Below, piece after piece: positions 1 to 7,873 of a DNA stretch of 26,159 bases. The first letter of the stretch is position 1; each line of letters starts with the position of its first letter. The stretch is from Prado023 sp032123675. GTDB lineage: Bacteria; Actinomycetota; Actinomycetes; S36-B12; CAIYMF01. The position numbers were made by a program, and so were the translations under genes. Under the pieces are notes generated by a model. The model saw only the letters and a program-made list of their open reading frames with translations, was not told the DNA's origin and did not search any database. The DNA is taken from positions 1-26,159 of the forward strand of contig JAQBEX010000143.1 in assembly GCA_032123675.1 (NCBI GenBank). Direction: 5' to 3'.

Positions 1-84
1 CGCAGCGGCACGGATCCGCGCGTCTGGCGAGCCTCGCTCACCGGCCTGGCCGAGTCCGAATGCCGAGATCCGGGTGCGCGCTGA
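1..84 (+). CDS. Possible C-terminal end of a truncated gene
   Basis: Frame 1 is open from the window edge to a TGA at 82-84 and encodes 27 residues ending ...LAESECRDPGAR. It would converge on the acyltransferase gene that ends at 121, leaving 36 bp between them, which is a normal arrangement here. Nothing in so short a tail identifies a family. The other two forward frames are also open at the edge, but they run on antisense through the acyltransferase gene and are less credible. The assignment rests only on the position of the stop codon and the layout. Confidence 0.3.
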   Translation, partial: RSGTDPRVWRASLTGLAESECRDPGAR

Positions 85-120
85 TGCCACCGGCTCGAGC
101 TCCTGGGCGTGCCTGCCAGG

Positions 121-1185
121 TCAGCGCGACACCCGTGGATCGGGATCGCGCGGCGGGCCGCGCCGCGCGCCGACCCAGGCGTCCATCAGCTCCCACTCGA
201 CGAAGAGCCACCTCGACAGGCCGGCCGCATCGGTCGGGACCTCAGATGCGAGGGCCGTGTGCCACCGCAGGTGCAGGGTCTTGTCCAGCGGGACGGCGTA
301 CCAGATGTCGCGAACGGTGTTGAGGTCGTCGAGCCCGGTGTGCGCCACCACGACCACTTGCAGGTCGGGGTTGGCGAGCAGAGCAGCCTGAACCCCGCCT
401 GGACGGGGTGGGAGCAGGTGCTCGATCCCCTCCGCGCGCTGGGCTGCGGCAGCGCGGCCCGATGCCCGCAGCCGCTCGATCGCCCGAGTCCGCCGGTTCG
501 GGGTGACGTTGCCACCCTCGGGGAAGATGAGCAGTGCGTCGCGCACGGTCATCGTGGCCGCGAGTCTTCCGACCGCAGCTGCTGCACCATCGCCGGTGGC
601 TGCAGAAGGATCGAGGAAGACCATCGGCAGCCGGTTGAGGAGCACATCGATCATCGGGTCCCACTGCAGGGTGTGCTTGAGCACCACGCGCGGCCGGCGG
701 CCCTCCCATGACAGCAGTTCATGGACCAGCAGGAATGAGTCGCCGGGGCCGGCATGCCGGCTCAGGACCAGCAACGGGTGCTCGGTCGTCTCGGGGTCCC
801 CGTCGTCGGCCGGCAGTTGCGGACCGTCGCGCACGACGTCAAGCCGGAAGTTCCTCGACCCGAACCAGTACAGCACCGAGAGCAGCCAACCGATCAGCCG
901 ATAGTGGAACTCCACGAAGGCCGGGCGGCGCATGGCCCAACCGAAGCCACTGGCCACCCAGGAGCACAGCGCAACAGGAAGGGCGATCAGCTCGATGGTG
1001 AGGTAGACCAGCGCGAAGCCCAGCAGGCGCAGGACTCGCAGCTTGCCCGGCAGGACCAGGGACAGGATCGCCAGCAGGACGAGCAGTCCTGGCATGGCCG
1101 TGAGCGCAAGTGCAGCACCCAGCACCCAGAACAGCGGGTCGATGATCAGGCGTCGCACGACCCGCGGCGGCACCGGGATGGTCAT
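121..1185 (-). CDS. PlsC-type 1-acylglycerol-phosphate acyltransferase family protein
   Basis: A 354-residue protein of the lysophospholipid acyltransferase (PlsC/LPLAT) superfamily, which transfers acyl chains to glycerolipids at the inner membrane face. Hydrophobic segments lie at about residues 20-45 and 52-80. The HX4D catalytic motif is H144-AGPG-D149 and the FPEGG motif is at 221-225, with the expected spacing. It is longer than a minimal PlsC (about 240 residues) because of the N-terminal membrane segments and a C-terminal extension. The start is ATG at 1183-1185, chosen because it overlaps the TGA of the upstream patatin gene as ATGA. The frame is open further upstream, but that part is antisense-free shadow of the lipase gene. 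Acyl donor and acceptor cannot be read from the sequence. Coupling to a lipase suggests deacylation-reacylation of lipids (inference). Confidence 0.85.
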   Translation of the reverse strand: MTIPVPPRVVRRLIIDPLFWVLGAALALTAMPGLLVLLAILSLVLPGKLRVLRLLGFALVYLTIELIALPVALCSWVASGFGWAMRRPAFVEFHYRLIGWLLSVLYWFGSRNFRLDVVRDGPQLPADDGDPETTEHPLLVLSRHAGPGDSFLLVHELLSWEGRRPRVVLKHTLQWDPMIDVLLNRLPMVFLDPSAATGDGAAAAVGRLAATMTVRDALLIFPEGGNVTPNRRTRAIERLRASGRAAAAQRAEGIEHLLPPRPGGVQAALLANPDLQVVVVAHTGLDDLNTVRDIWYAVPLDKTLHLRWHTALASEVPTDAAGLSRWLFVEWELMDAWVGARRGPPRDPDPRVSR

Positions 1186-2042
1186 GTCCGGGCAGGCCCG
1201 GGGGGAGCAGCGAGCCCGTTGACCGCCAGGTACTCGGCCGTGGCGATCCGGGCGGCGTCGATCCGCTCGGCCACCAGCGACATGTCGAACGTGTCGAAGT
1301 TGGACCGATCGCTGAACCGGGGCGCCAGCCCACCGGTCGGCAGGACGTGCACCTCGATCAGCTCGCGGGACCGCGCCAGGGAGGCGGTGAAGCGCGCCCG
1401 GCGGGCCACCTCGAAGGCCACCATCGGCACCTCCCAGGGCTTCTCCGGGGCCGCCAACGGCTGCTCGATCCGCCCCACCTGAAGCACGAAGGCTCTCTGA
1501 GCCCCCATCTTGCGGGCCCGGTCCAGGGGGATGGAGTTGACGAGCCCACCATCGAGGAAGTGCTCCCCGTCGATCTCCACGGCGGGGTACAGGCCGGGCA
1601 GGGCTGCCGAGGCCAGGACTGCCGGAACCAACGGACCGCCGGTGAACCAGTGCTCGGCCGCACGCTCGATGCTGGCCGCGACACAGGCGAACTGAACGTT
1701 CAGGTCCTCGATCCGCTCGGGAAGGTTCTCCTCCAGCAGTCGCCGCAACGGGCCCGGCTGCGAGGTCGCACGAGCCCTCGATGAGGCGATGGCGCTGACC
1801 CGATGCCGCAGCGAGGGCCCCAGTGGCCCGTCGGTGACCGCGTGAATCCACAGGGCCTCCAGGCGACGGACCCCGGAAGGGGTCGGGTCGGCGGCCAGCA
1901 GCGCTCCATTCATGGCCCCGATGGAAGTCCCCAGGACGAGGTCCGGGTAGATGCCCGCGTCCAGCAGCGCCTGCAGCATGCCGACCTCAGCAGCCCCGAG
2001 CACCCCGCCGCCACCGAGCACGAAGGCTGTGGGACCGGGCAT
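1182..2042 (-). CDS. Patatin-like phospholipase (RssA-like)
   Basis: A 286-residue serine lipase of the patatin family. The glycine-rich oxyanion-hole motif is at residues 10-16 (GGGGVLG). The nucleophile elbow is GTSIG with Ser40, and the catalytic Asp is in D164-GG, so the Ser-Asp dyad is complete. There is no signal peptide, so the protein is probably cytoplasmic or peripheral, hydrolysing acyl esters of lipids. The ATG at 2040-2042 is preferred because the oxyanion motif normally begins within about ten residues of the start, and because a CAGAAT hexamer sits 6 nt upstream as in a leaderless gene. An in-frame start at 2150 would add an Arg-rich tail lacking family features. The stop overlaps the acyltransferase start by 4 bp, indicating translational coupling. 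Confidence 0.88.
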   Translation of the reverse strand: MPGPTAFVLGGGGVLGAAEVGMLQALLDAGIYPDLVLGTSIGAMNGALLAADPTPSGVRRLEALWIHAVTDGPLGPSLRHRVSAIASSRARATSQPGPLRRLLEENLPERIEDLNVQFACVAASIERAAEHWFTGGPLVPAVLASAALPGLYPAVEIDGEHFLDGGLVNSIPLDRARKMGAQRAFVLQVGRIEQPLAAPEKPWEVPMVAFEVARRARFTASLARSRELIEVHVLPTGGLAPRFSDRSNFDTFDMSLVAERIDAARIATAEYLAVNGLAAPPGPART

Positions 2043-2048
2043 GGGCCG

Positions 2049-2054
2049 ATTCTG
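2049..2054 (-). promoter_or_regulatory. -10 hexamer of a leaderless patatin gene
   Basis: On the minus strand CAGAAT is followed by 6 nt and then the ATG at 2042. This spacing would put the transcription start at or next to the start codon. No Shine-Dalgarno sequence is visible before the ATG and no clear -35 element is present. Confidence 0.5.
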
Positions 2055-2093
2055 GCACCGACACGCCGCAGGTGGGCACTCCGGGCGGCGTAT

Positions 2094-2122
2094 TTGCGCC
2101 CGCGCTCGACGGCGTGTATTTT
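2094..2122 (+). promoter_or_regulatory. Sigma-70-type promoter of the riboswitch-metY transcript
   Basis: TTGCGC at 2094-2099 and TATTTT at 2117-2122 are separated by 17 nt. The predicted start of transcription is near 2129, which is where the riboswitch P1 stem begins. It is the most AT-rich patch in the surrounding 300 bp. A loose direct repeat (GGCGTATTTGC / GGCGTGTATTTTGC) spans both elements. The opposing patatin promoter is about 40 bp away. Confidence 0.65.
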
Positions 2123-2128
2123 GCCGCC

Positions 2129-2247
2129 AGGTCAAGAGTCCCAGCGACAAGCCCTGGCTTGCTGGGCGGCAACCCTCCGACCGCGGTGGGGTGCCCCAGG
2201 TGAGGACCTGGTTGCTACTGCCCCGGCAGGACGCAGCAAGCGCGGGT
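2129..2247 (+). promoter_or_regulatory. SAM-IV riboswitch
   Basis: This S-adenosylmethionine-binding leader RNA matches the SAM-IV consensus as I remember it, including GTCAAGAG, CCAGCGACAAGCCC, CGGCAACCCTCC, CGCGGTGGGGTGCC and CAAGCGCGGGTC in order. P1 pairs 2127-2133 (CCAGGTC) with 2205-2211 (GACCTGG); with transcription starting near 2129 the usable part is AGGTC/GACCT. P2 pairs CCAGC 2141-2145 with GCTGG 2161-2165. P3 pairs 2168-2175 (GGCAACCC) with 2188-2195 (GGGGTGCC). The loop sequence CCGCG at 2181-2185 can form the pseudoknot with CGCGG at 2241-2245. It lies about 115 nt upstream of metY, consistent with feedback control by SAM. SAM-I is less likely because of the downstream pseudoknot partner and the actinobacterial setting. 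Confidence 0.93.
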
Positions 2248-2268
2248 CCTGCTCCCCACGCAGGACCC
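2244..2268 (+). terminator. Competing hairpin after the SAM-IV aptamer (possible expression platform)
   Basis: GGGTCCTGC (2244-2252) and GCAGGACCC (2260-2268) form a perfect 9-bp stem with a 7-nt loop. The 5' arm shares 2244-2245 with the pseudoknot strand of the aptamer (2241-2245), so hairpin and pseudoknot would compete. No U-run follows, so it may be an actinobacterial-type terminator or only an anti-pseudoknot helix. It is about 95 nt from the metY start, too far to hide the ribosome binding site directly. Confidence 0.5.
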
Positions 2269-2363
2269 CGGACCCCGACGAGGGTCTGGGAATCGGCACC
2301 TCACGATTCCGGACCAGCGTCACACCCGCAACGGCCCCTGGGCCATCACGAGGAGACGTCTAC

Positions 2364-3686
<1,323 letters not shown>

Positions 3687-3695
3687 CCCGACGCT

Positions 3696-3768
3696 GGTGT
3701 GGGCCCCCGAGGGCCGGCGTGGCCACTCGTTCACCGGGACTGGCCACCCGGTCCCGGGGGCCCACACC
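3696..3768 (+). terminator. Long inverted repeat after metY
   Basis: GGTGTGGGCCCCCG (3696-3709) and CGGGGGCCCACACC (3755-3768) are a perfect 14-bp inverted repeat enclosing 45 nt. Within it, ACCGGG and CCCGGT form a smaller stem, so the RNA would be branched. It begins 10 bp after the metY stop and no U-run follows. Termination is the simplest role; it could also be an RNA-stabilising structure. Confidence 0.55.
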
Positions 3769-3908
3769 GTCAATATGGGCGCGCGATCAGGCGCCGCACC
3801 TGAGCACCTGGGCGCCGCGCCGGACTCCCGGTCGTGCGGGGTGACCGTTGGGCGGAATTCGACCCGCCGAACCACTACGGTGGCCCTGAGGCACTGAGGG
3901 AGGAAGCG

Positions 3909-4304
3909 ATGAGCGGAGTCGTTGTCGGGTACGTCGCCAGCCCGGAGGGCGACGCCGCGGTCCGACAGGGGATCGCCGAGGCGCAGTTGCGCGGGTGCGA
4001 GGTCGTCGTTGTCTACTCGGACCACGGCGAGAAGTTGGACAGCGCCACGGCCATGCAGCGCACGGAGGCCCTCGACCGGGTCCACACGATGCTGCACACC
4101 GCGGACGTCGTGCACGACCTGCGTCACCTGGTGCGTGGCAAGGATCCCGTCAGCGACGTTCTCGACATCGCCGAGGAGCTTGACGCGGACATCATCGTGA
4201 TCGGGATCCGGCGCCGCAGCCCGGTGGGCAAGCTCGTCCTGGGTTCGAACTCCCAGTCCATCCTGCTCGAGGCGCCCATCCCCGTCCTGGCAGTCAAGGC
4301 CTGA
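3909..4304 (+). CDS. Universal stress protein (UspA family)
   Basis: A 131-residue single-domain USP with the Rossmann-like nucleotide-binding fold. It begins MSGVVVGYVASPEGDAAV, where the usual first strand and small turn are recognisable. The C-terminal ATP-loop motif GIRRRSPVGKLVLGSNSQ lies at about residues 98-115 and fits the G-x2-G-x9-G(S/T) ATP-binding type with small variation, and the final strand is PIPVLAVKA. The ATG at 3909 is chosen because GGGAGGAAG at 3898-3906 is a strong ribosome binding site; the upstream in-frame ATG at 3834 has none and would add 25 unrelated residues. It stands alone between the metY hairpin and sigA. A role in stress adaptation is family knowledge only. 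Confidence 0.9.
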   Translation: MSGVVVGYVASPEGDAAVRQGIAEAQLRGCEVVVVYSDHGEKLDSATAMQRTEALDRVHTMLHTADVVHDLRHLVRGKDPVSDVLDIAEELDADIIVIGIRRRSPVGKLVLGSNSQSILLEAPIPVLAVKA

Positions 4305-4349
4305 TCTGCCTGCTCGTGACCGGCCGGGGGTTTGCCACGTCCCGGCTCA

Positions 4350-4377
4350 GGGAACAGACAGACCTGCGCGCGTCGTT
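4350..4377 (+). promoter_or_regulatory. Candidate SigR/SigH-type promoter of sigA
   Basis: GGGAAC (4350-4355) and CGTT (4374-4377) are separated by 18 nt, as in promoters read by the thiol-stress ECF sigma factors SigR (Streptomyces) and SigH (mycobacteria). Transcription would begin near 4384, giving a leader of about 100 nt before the GTG. A small hairpin CCGCC/GGCGG lies at 4391-4404. A housekeeping promoter probably exists as well. TTGCCA at 4332-4337 followed after 17 nt by CAGACA, and a lone CAGAAT at 4413-4418, are the weak candidates I can see. Confidence 0.55.
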
Positions 4378-4482
4378 GTATGAGGGGTAACCGCCTGCCG
4401 GCGGACGCGTGACAGAATGACCACGTTCCCGGGCCCGCCGCGTTGATGCGCGCCCGGACGTCAAAGTGAGAGGCAACTGCTG

Positions 4483-5919
4483 GTGAGTGCGAAGAATTCC
4501 GTTGCGGCCGAAGTAACTGAGCCGAGCGCGGCCCCCGTGGGGGAGGCTCCGCCCGCGGTGAAGGCGCCGGCCAAGCGCACGACCAAGAGGGCTGCCGCTG
4601 CGAAGGCTGCCACTGCCAAGACCCCGGCTGCCGAGGAGGGCGGCCCGCCAGCGAAGAAGGCCCCGGCGCGCAAGAAGGCCGCACCCGCGAAGTCGGCTGC
4701 GAAGAAGGCGCCCGCCTCGAAGCGAGCCGCAAAGGGCACCAACGGCGCATCGGGGAAGACCACCGATGGCGCGACGGTCGAGGTCGAGGTCGTCATCGAC
4801 GTCGATGCGCTGAGCCCTGAGGCAGCAAGCAGCGAGCTGGCCAAGGCCGCCACCCTCGAAGCTGAGCTCGAGGTCGACCTTGCCAAGGACCTCGCCGAGG
4901 TCAAGACCGACGCGAAGCCGGGCAAGTCGGAGTCCGGTGAGACCGAGGCCTTCGAGATCTCGGACTCCGACATCGAGGACGAGCCGCAGCAGCAGGTCAC
5001 GGTTGCCGGCGCCACGGCCGACCCGGTCAAGGACTACCTCAAGCAGATCGGCAAGGTGGCCCTGCTCAACGCCGAGCAGGAGGTGCAGCTGGCCAAGCGC
5101 ATCGAGGCCGGGCTCTTCGCTGAGGAGAAGCTGAACTCCGGCATGTCGCTGGACCCCAAGCTGCGCCGTGATCTCGAGTGGATCTCCGAGGATGGCCGCC
5201 GGGCGAAGAACCACCTCCTCGAGGCCAACCTGCGCCTGGTCGTCAGCCTGGCCAAGCGCTACACGGGGCGCGGCATGCTGTTCCTGGACCTGATCCAGGA
5301 GGGCAACCTCGGACTGATCCGGGCCGTGGAGAAGTTCGACTACACCAAGGGCTACAAGTTCTCCACGTACGCAACGTGGTGGATCCGCCAGGCGATCACC
5401 CGCGCGATGGCCGACCAGGCCCGCACCATCCGCATCCCCGTGCACATGGTCGAGGTCATCAACAAGCTCGCCCGTGTGCAGCGCCAGATGCTCCAGGACC
5501 TGGGCCGCGAGCCCACCCCGGAGGAGTTGGCCAAGGAGCTGGACATGACGCCCGAGAAGGTCGTCGAGGTCCAGAAGTACGGCCGCGAGCCGATCTCGCT
5601 GCACACTCCGCTCGGCGAGGACGGCGACTCAGAGTTCGGCGACCTGATCGAGGATTCCGAGGCGATCGTGCCCAGTGACGCAGTGTCGTTCACGCTGCTC
5701 CAGGAGCAGCTCGATGGGGTTCTCGACACGTTGTCCGACCGGGAGGCGGGCGTGGTCAAGATGCGCTTCGGCCTCACCGACGGCCAGCCCAAGACGCTCG
5801 ACGAGATCGGCAAGGTCTACGGCGTGACCCGTGAGCGGATCCGCCAGATCGAGTCCAAGACGATGTCGAAGCTGCGCCACCCAAGCCGCTCACAGGTCCT
5901 GCGCGACTACCTGGACTGA
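4483..5919 (+). CDS. sigA: Principal RNA polymerase sigma factor (SigA/HrdB/RpoD)
   Basis: A 478-residue group 1 sigma-70 factor directing RNA polymerase to housekeeping promoters. Residues 25-90 are a Lys/Ala/Pro-rich basic stretch; 95-170 is acidic. Region 1.2 starts near DPVKDYLKQIG (180-190); regions 2.1-2.4 cover about 248-312, with YTKGYKFSTYATWWIRQAI for core -10 recognition and melting; region 3 is about 320-400; region 4 ends with the helix-turn-helix at about 437-464 (TLDEIGKVYGVTRERIRQIE) and the normal C-terminus QVLRDYLD. The start is GTG 4483, with GAGAGG at 4468-4473 in front. The basic N-terminal tail is typical of actinobacterial primary sigma factors. It is monocistronic here. 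The upstream region carries a candidate SigR-type promoter. Confidence 0.97.
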   Translation: MSAKNSVAAEVTEPSAAPVGEAPPAVKAPAKRTTKRAAAAKAATAKTPAAEEGGPPAKKAPARKKAAPAKSAAKKAPASKRAAKGTNGASGKTTDGATVEVEVVIDVDALSPEAASSELAKAATLEAELEVDLAKDLAEVKTDAKPGKSESGETEAFEISDSDIEDEPQQQVTVAGATADPVKDYLKQIGKVALLNAEQEVQLAKRIEAGLFAEEKLNSGMSLDPKLRRDLEWISEDGRRAKNHLLEANLRLVVSLAKRYTGRGMLFLDLIQEGNLGLIRAVEKFDYTKGYKFSTYATWWIRQAITRAMADQARTIRIPVHMVEVINKLARVQRQMLQDLGREPTPEELAKELDMTPEKVVEVQKYGREPISLHTPLGEDGDSEFGDLIEDSEAIVPSDAVSFTLLQEQLDGVLDTLSDREAGVVKMRFGLTDGQPKTLDEIGKVYGVTRERIRQIESKTMSKLRHPSRSQVLRDYLD

Positions 5920-5925
5920 CGCAAG

Positions 5926-5940
5926 GCCGACGGAATCGGC
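5926..5940 (+). terminator. Weak hairpin after sigA
   Basis: GCCGA (5926-5930) and TCGGC (5936-5940) form a 5-bp stem with a 5-nt loop, 6 bp after the sigA stop. There is no U-run. The 81-bp gap to the convergent gene shows no stronger structure. Confidence 0.25.
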
Positions 5941-6000
5941 ATCGTCGCAGGTCAGGGCACGGGCCTGGGCCGTCGAACTCGGTGCGCCCTCAGCCCGGCG

Positions 6001-6288
6001 TCAGATTTCCGCGCTCTCCGTGGTCTCGGCCAGGGTCATCTCGGCGCGGGCCATCTTCGGGATCGCCGGGTCGCCCAGCAGCGCACGCAGGCGAACGAGG
6101 AACGCTGCTGCCTCATCAACAGTCCCGAACTCGAGGTCGACCAGAACGGCCGAGTCGTTCTCGACGTCCCGGGAGATCCGGTAGCTCAGTGCCCCGCTGC
6201 CCTTGCGGTCGAGCGGATCCCGGTCGAAGACCTGCCTCCAGGCGTCATAGTCATCGAGCTCGTAGCGCATGCGGATCTGGGCGGTCAT
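6001..6288 (-). CDS. Small conserved protein, possible dimeric alpha/beta-barrel (ABM-like)
   Basis: A 95-residue soluble protein. Its pattern (beta strand MTAQIRMRYEL, helix around DYDAWRQVFDRDP, strand with YRISRDVENDSAVLVDLEF, helix DEAAAFLVRLRALLG, last strand near AEMTLAETTE) looks like a one-domain ferredoxin-like fold of the antibiotic-biosynthesis-monooxygenase or 'cyclase' type; this is a pattern judgement without a close match in mind. It contains no histidine and so lacks the heme ligand of IsdG/MhuD heme monooxygenases. The start ATG at 6286-6288 is preceded on the minus strand by AGAGGA. An iron-box-like sequence ends 11 nt upstream, suggesting DtxR/IdeR control. The function is unknown. 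Confidence 0.72.
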   Translation of the reverse strand: MTAQIRMRYELDDYDAWRQVFDRDPLDRKGSGALSYRISRDVENDSAVLVDLEFGTVDEAAAFLVRLRALLGDPAIPKMARAEMTLAETTESAEI

Positions 6289-6299
6289 GAATGTCCTCT

Positions 6300-6318
6300 T
6301 TCGGTTAGGCCAGCCTTA
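6300..6318 (-). promoter_or_regulatory. Candidate DtxR/IdeR-type iron box
   Basis: On the plus strand the site is TTCGGTTAGGCCAGCCTTA. Against the DtxR/IdeR consensus TWAGGTTAGSCTAACCTWA it matches 16 of 19 positions, including the core GGTTAGGC and the opposite CCT. It sits directly upstream of the Shine-Dalgarno sequence of the 95-residue gene, where a repressor would block transcription. The neighbouring membrane protein gene lies upstream in the same direction, so its transcript would also cross the site. Confidence 0.6.
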
Positions 6319-6395
6319 CCACATCGAAGGTACTCTCTGACGCCGCTGGACGGAACCCCCCGAGACCCCAACGTCCGAAAACCCTTGGGTGGGCG

Positions 6396-6848
6396 TCAGG
6401 TCGCGTCGGCGTCCGGGCTCCGGACCGCGGACCGCATGAACTGGACCACGTAGGACACCAATCCGAGTATCGAGGCCACGATCAGGAAGATCAGCAGCCC
6501 TCGGGTGATCGGCTCCCACGTCGAGGCCGAATCACCGAAGTCGAATGGGAACACCCGCAGTGTGCGCACGAGGACGGCGATGCTCACCACGGAGGTCAGG
6601 ACGTGGCCCAACGCCTTGAACCACGGCGCATCGAAGACCATGTAGACGACGTTGGTGACGAACCCGATCAGCAGCGAGAGGTTGACCAGCGGCAGGACCT
6701 CGGTTGTCGCGTCGTCCAGGAACGCAACGGCCTCCCAGCCGGGCCACACGTTCACGGCCCACGCGAGGACGAGGTTCACCAGCGCGCTGAAGCCATAGCC
6801 CCACCGGTGCACTGTTCGTCGCTGCGCTACTGCGGACATCACCTCCAT
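6396..6848 (-). CDS. Four-helix integral membrane protein, unknown function
   Basis: A 150-residue protein with four predicted membrane segments at about residues 18-36 (YGFSALVNLVLAWAVNVW), 52-72 (VLPLVNLSLLIGFVTNVVYMVF), 80-98 (ALGHVLTSVVSIAVLVRTLRVF) and 115-137 (ITRGLLIFLIVASILGLVSYVV). It has no catalytic motif that I recognise. The start is uncertain: ATG 6848 has no upstream ribosome binding site, while ATG 6839 has GGAGG only 2-3 nt in front. It is transcribed towards the small iron-box gene, 107 bp away, and divergently from the SPFH gene. It resembles conserved actinobacterial membrane proteins of unknown role. Confidence that it is coding comes from the long open frame and the regular helices. 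Confidence 0.72.
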   Translation of the reverse strand: MEVMSAVAQRRTVHRWGYGFSALVNLVLAWAVNVWPGWEAVAFLDDATTEVLPLVNLSLLIGFVTNVVYMVFDAPWFKALGHVLTSVVSIAVLVRTLRVFPFDFGDSASTWEPITRGLLIFLIVASILGLVSYVVQFMRSAVRSPDADAT

Positions 6849-6930
6849 CGTGGCACGCCAGCACCAGTCTCATCCCGGTGGACGGCAGTCAAGGCCGCAG
6901 CGCTCCAGCCGCCATCGCCAGCTGGCACGT

Positions 6931-6949
6931 TGATATCATGATGATGTCA
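6931..6949. promoter_or_regulatory. 19-bp pseudo-palindrome before the SPFH-RHH pair
   Basis: TGATATCAT, a central G at 6940, then ATGATGTCA. The two 9-bp arms match at 8 of 9 positions, and the left arm holds the perfect palindrome TGATATCA. It is markedly AT-richer than its surroundings, and it lies 23 bp before the SPFH start and 82 bp from the divergent membrane-protein gene. The downstream operon encodes a ribbon-helix-helix protein, so autoregulation through this site is a reasonable inference. Confidence 0.5.
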
Positions 6950-6971
6950 GGTCAGATCAGAGGTGTGTGCC

Positions 6972-7856
6972 ATGTACATGGAGAAGACGGCCAATTCGCA
7001 CTCTGGAGTCCTGTGGCTCCTGCTCGACGTTCTGTTGGTGCTGGCGGCCATCGGGTTGTTCGTGTGGGCGATCTCGACCGAGAACCTGTGGCTGCTTGCC
7101 GCAGCGATATGTGCGTCCCTCGTCGCCCTTGGTATAGCCATCAGCTTCTACATGCTCCAGCCGAGTCAGGCTGCCGTGCTCATGCTCTTCGGGGACTACC
7201 GCGGCACCGACCGCACGCCCGGGCTGCGGATCACCAACCCGCTCTACGCGACCAAGAAGGTCTCCCTGCGGGTGCGCAACTTCACCACCAGCACGTCGAA
7301 GGTCAACGACGCCAACGGGAACCCGATCGAGATCGCCTCCGTGGTGGTCTGGCGGGTCACGAACACCGCACAGGCCTCCTTCGGCGTGGATGAGTTCGTC
7401 GACTACGTCGAGACCCAGTCGGAGTCCGCCGTGCGCCAGCTCGCGCGTTCCTACCCGTACGACTCCTTCGACGACACCGAAGTCACGACGTTGATCGGCG
7501 ACACGAGCACGGTCAACCAGGACCTCCAGACCGAACTGCAGGAACGGGCCCTGGACGCCGGCGTCGAGGTGATCGAGGCGCGCATCACCGACCTGGCATA
7601 CGCGCCCGAGATCGCGGACTCGATGCTGCGCCGCCAGCAGGCTGGCGCCATCGTGGCCGCGCGGTTCAAGATCGTTGAGGGTGCCGTGCTCATGGTCCGC
7701 GACGCGATCGAGTCCCTCGAGGCGGGCACCGACGAGCACGGCGCGATCCCGCTGGACCCTGACACGAAGGCGACCTTCGCCTCCAACCTGATGACCGTCA
7801 TGGTCAGCGACCAGCCCACCTCACCGGTGGTCAACGTCGGCACCCGGAACCGCTGA
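6972..7856 (+). CDS. SPFH/Band 7 domain membrane protein
   Basis: A 294-residue stomatin/prohibitin-type protein. Two N-terminal membrane segments at about residues 12-33 and 38-60 are followed by the SPFH domain from about QPSQAAVLMLFGDYRGTDRTPGL, with internal markers VVVWRV, DEFVDYVETQSESAVRQLA and QDLQTELQERALDAGVEVIEARITDLAYAPEIADSML split over residues 115-215, then a short coiled helix rich in Ala/Glu. Such proteins form cage-like oligomers at membranes. The start is ATG 6972, with AGAGG around 6959-6963; a GTG at 6963 in the same frame is less likely because it overlaps that site. The RHH gene follows after 17 bp, forming an operon. Substrate or partner cannot be inferred from sequence. 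Confidence 0.88.
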   Translation: MYMEKTANSHSGVLWLLLDVLLVLAAIGLFVWAISTENLWLLAAAICASLVALGIAISFYMLQPSQAAVLMLFGDYRGTDRTPGLRITNPLYATKKVSLRVRNFTTSTSKVNDANGNPIEIASVVVWRVTNTAQASFGVDEFVDYVETQSESAVRQLARSYPYDSFDDTEVTTLIGDTSTVNQDLQTELQERALDAGVEVIEARITDLAYAPEIADSMLRRQQAGAIVAARFKIVEGAVLMVRDAIESLEAGTDEHGAIPLDPDTKATFASNLMTVMVSDQPTSPVVNVGTRNR

Positions 7857-7873
7857 GCGAACGACGTCCTGCG

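Noticed and set aside
3848..3881. Promoter or operator before the USP gene
   Set aside because: TTGGGC and a GGCGG/CCGCC repeat are visible, but no -10 hexamer lies at an acceptable distance, so I do not list it as a feature.
6001..6288. Heme-degrading IsdG/MhuD-type monooxygenase
   Set aside because: The iron box made this attractive, but the protein has no histidine and lacks the Asn/Trp/His catalytic set.
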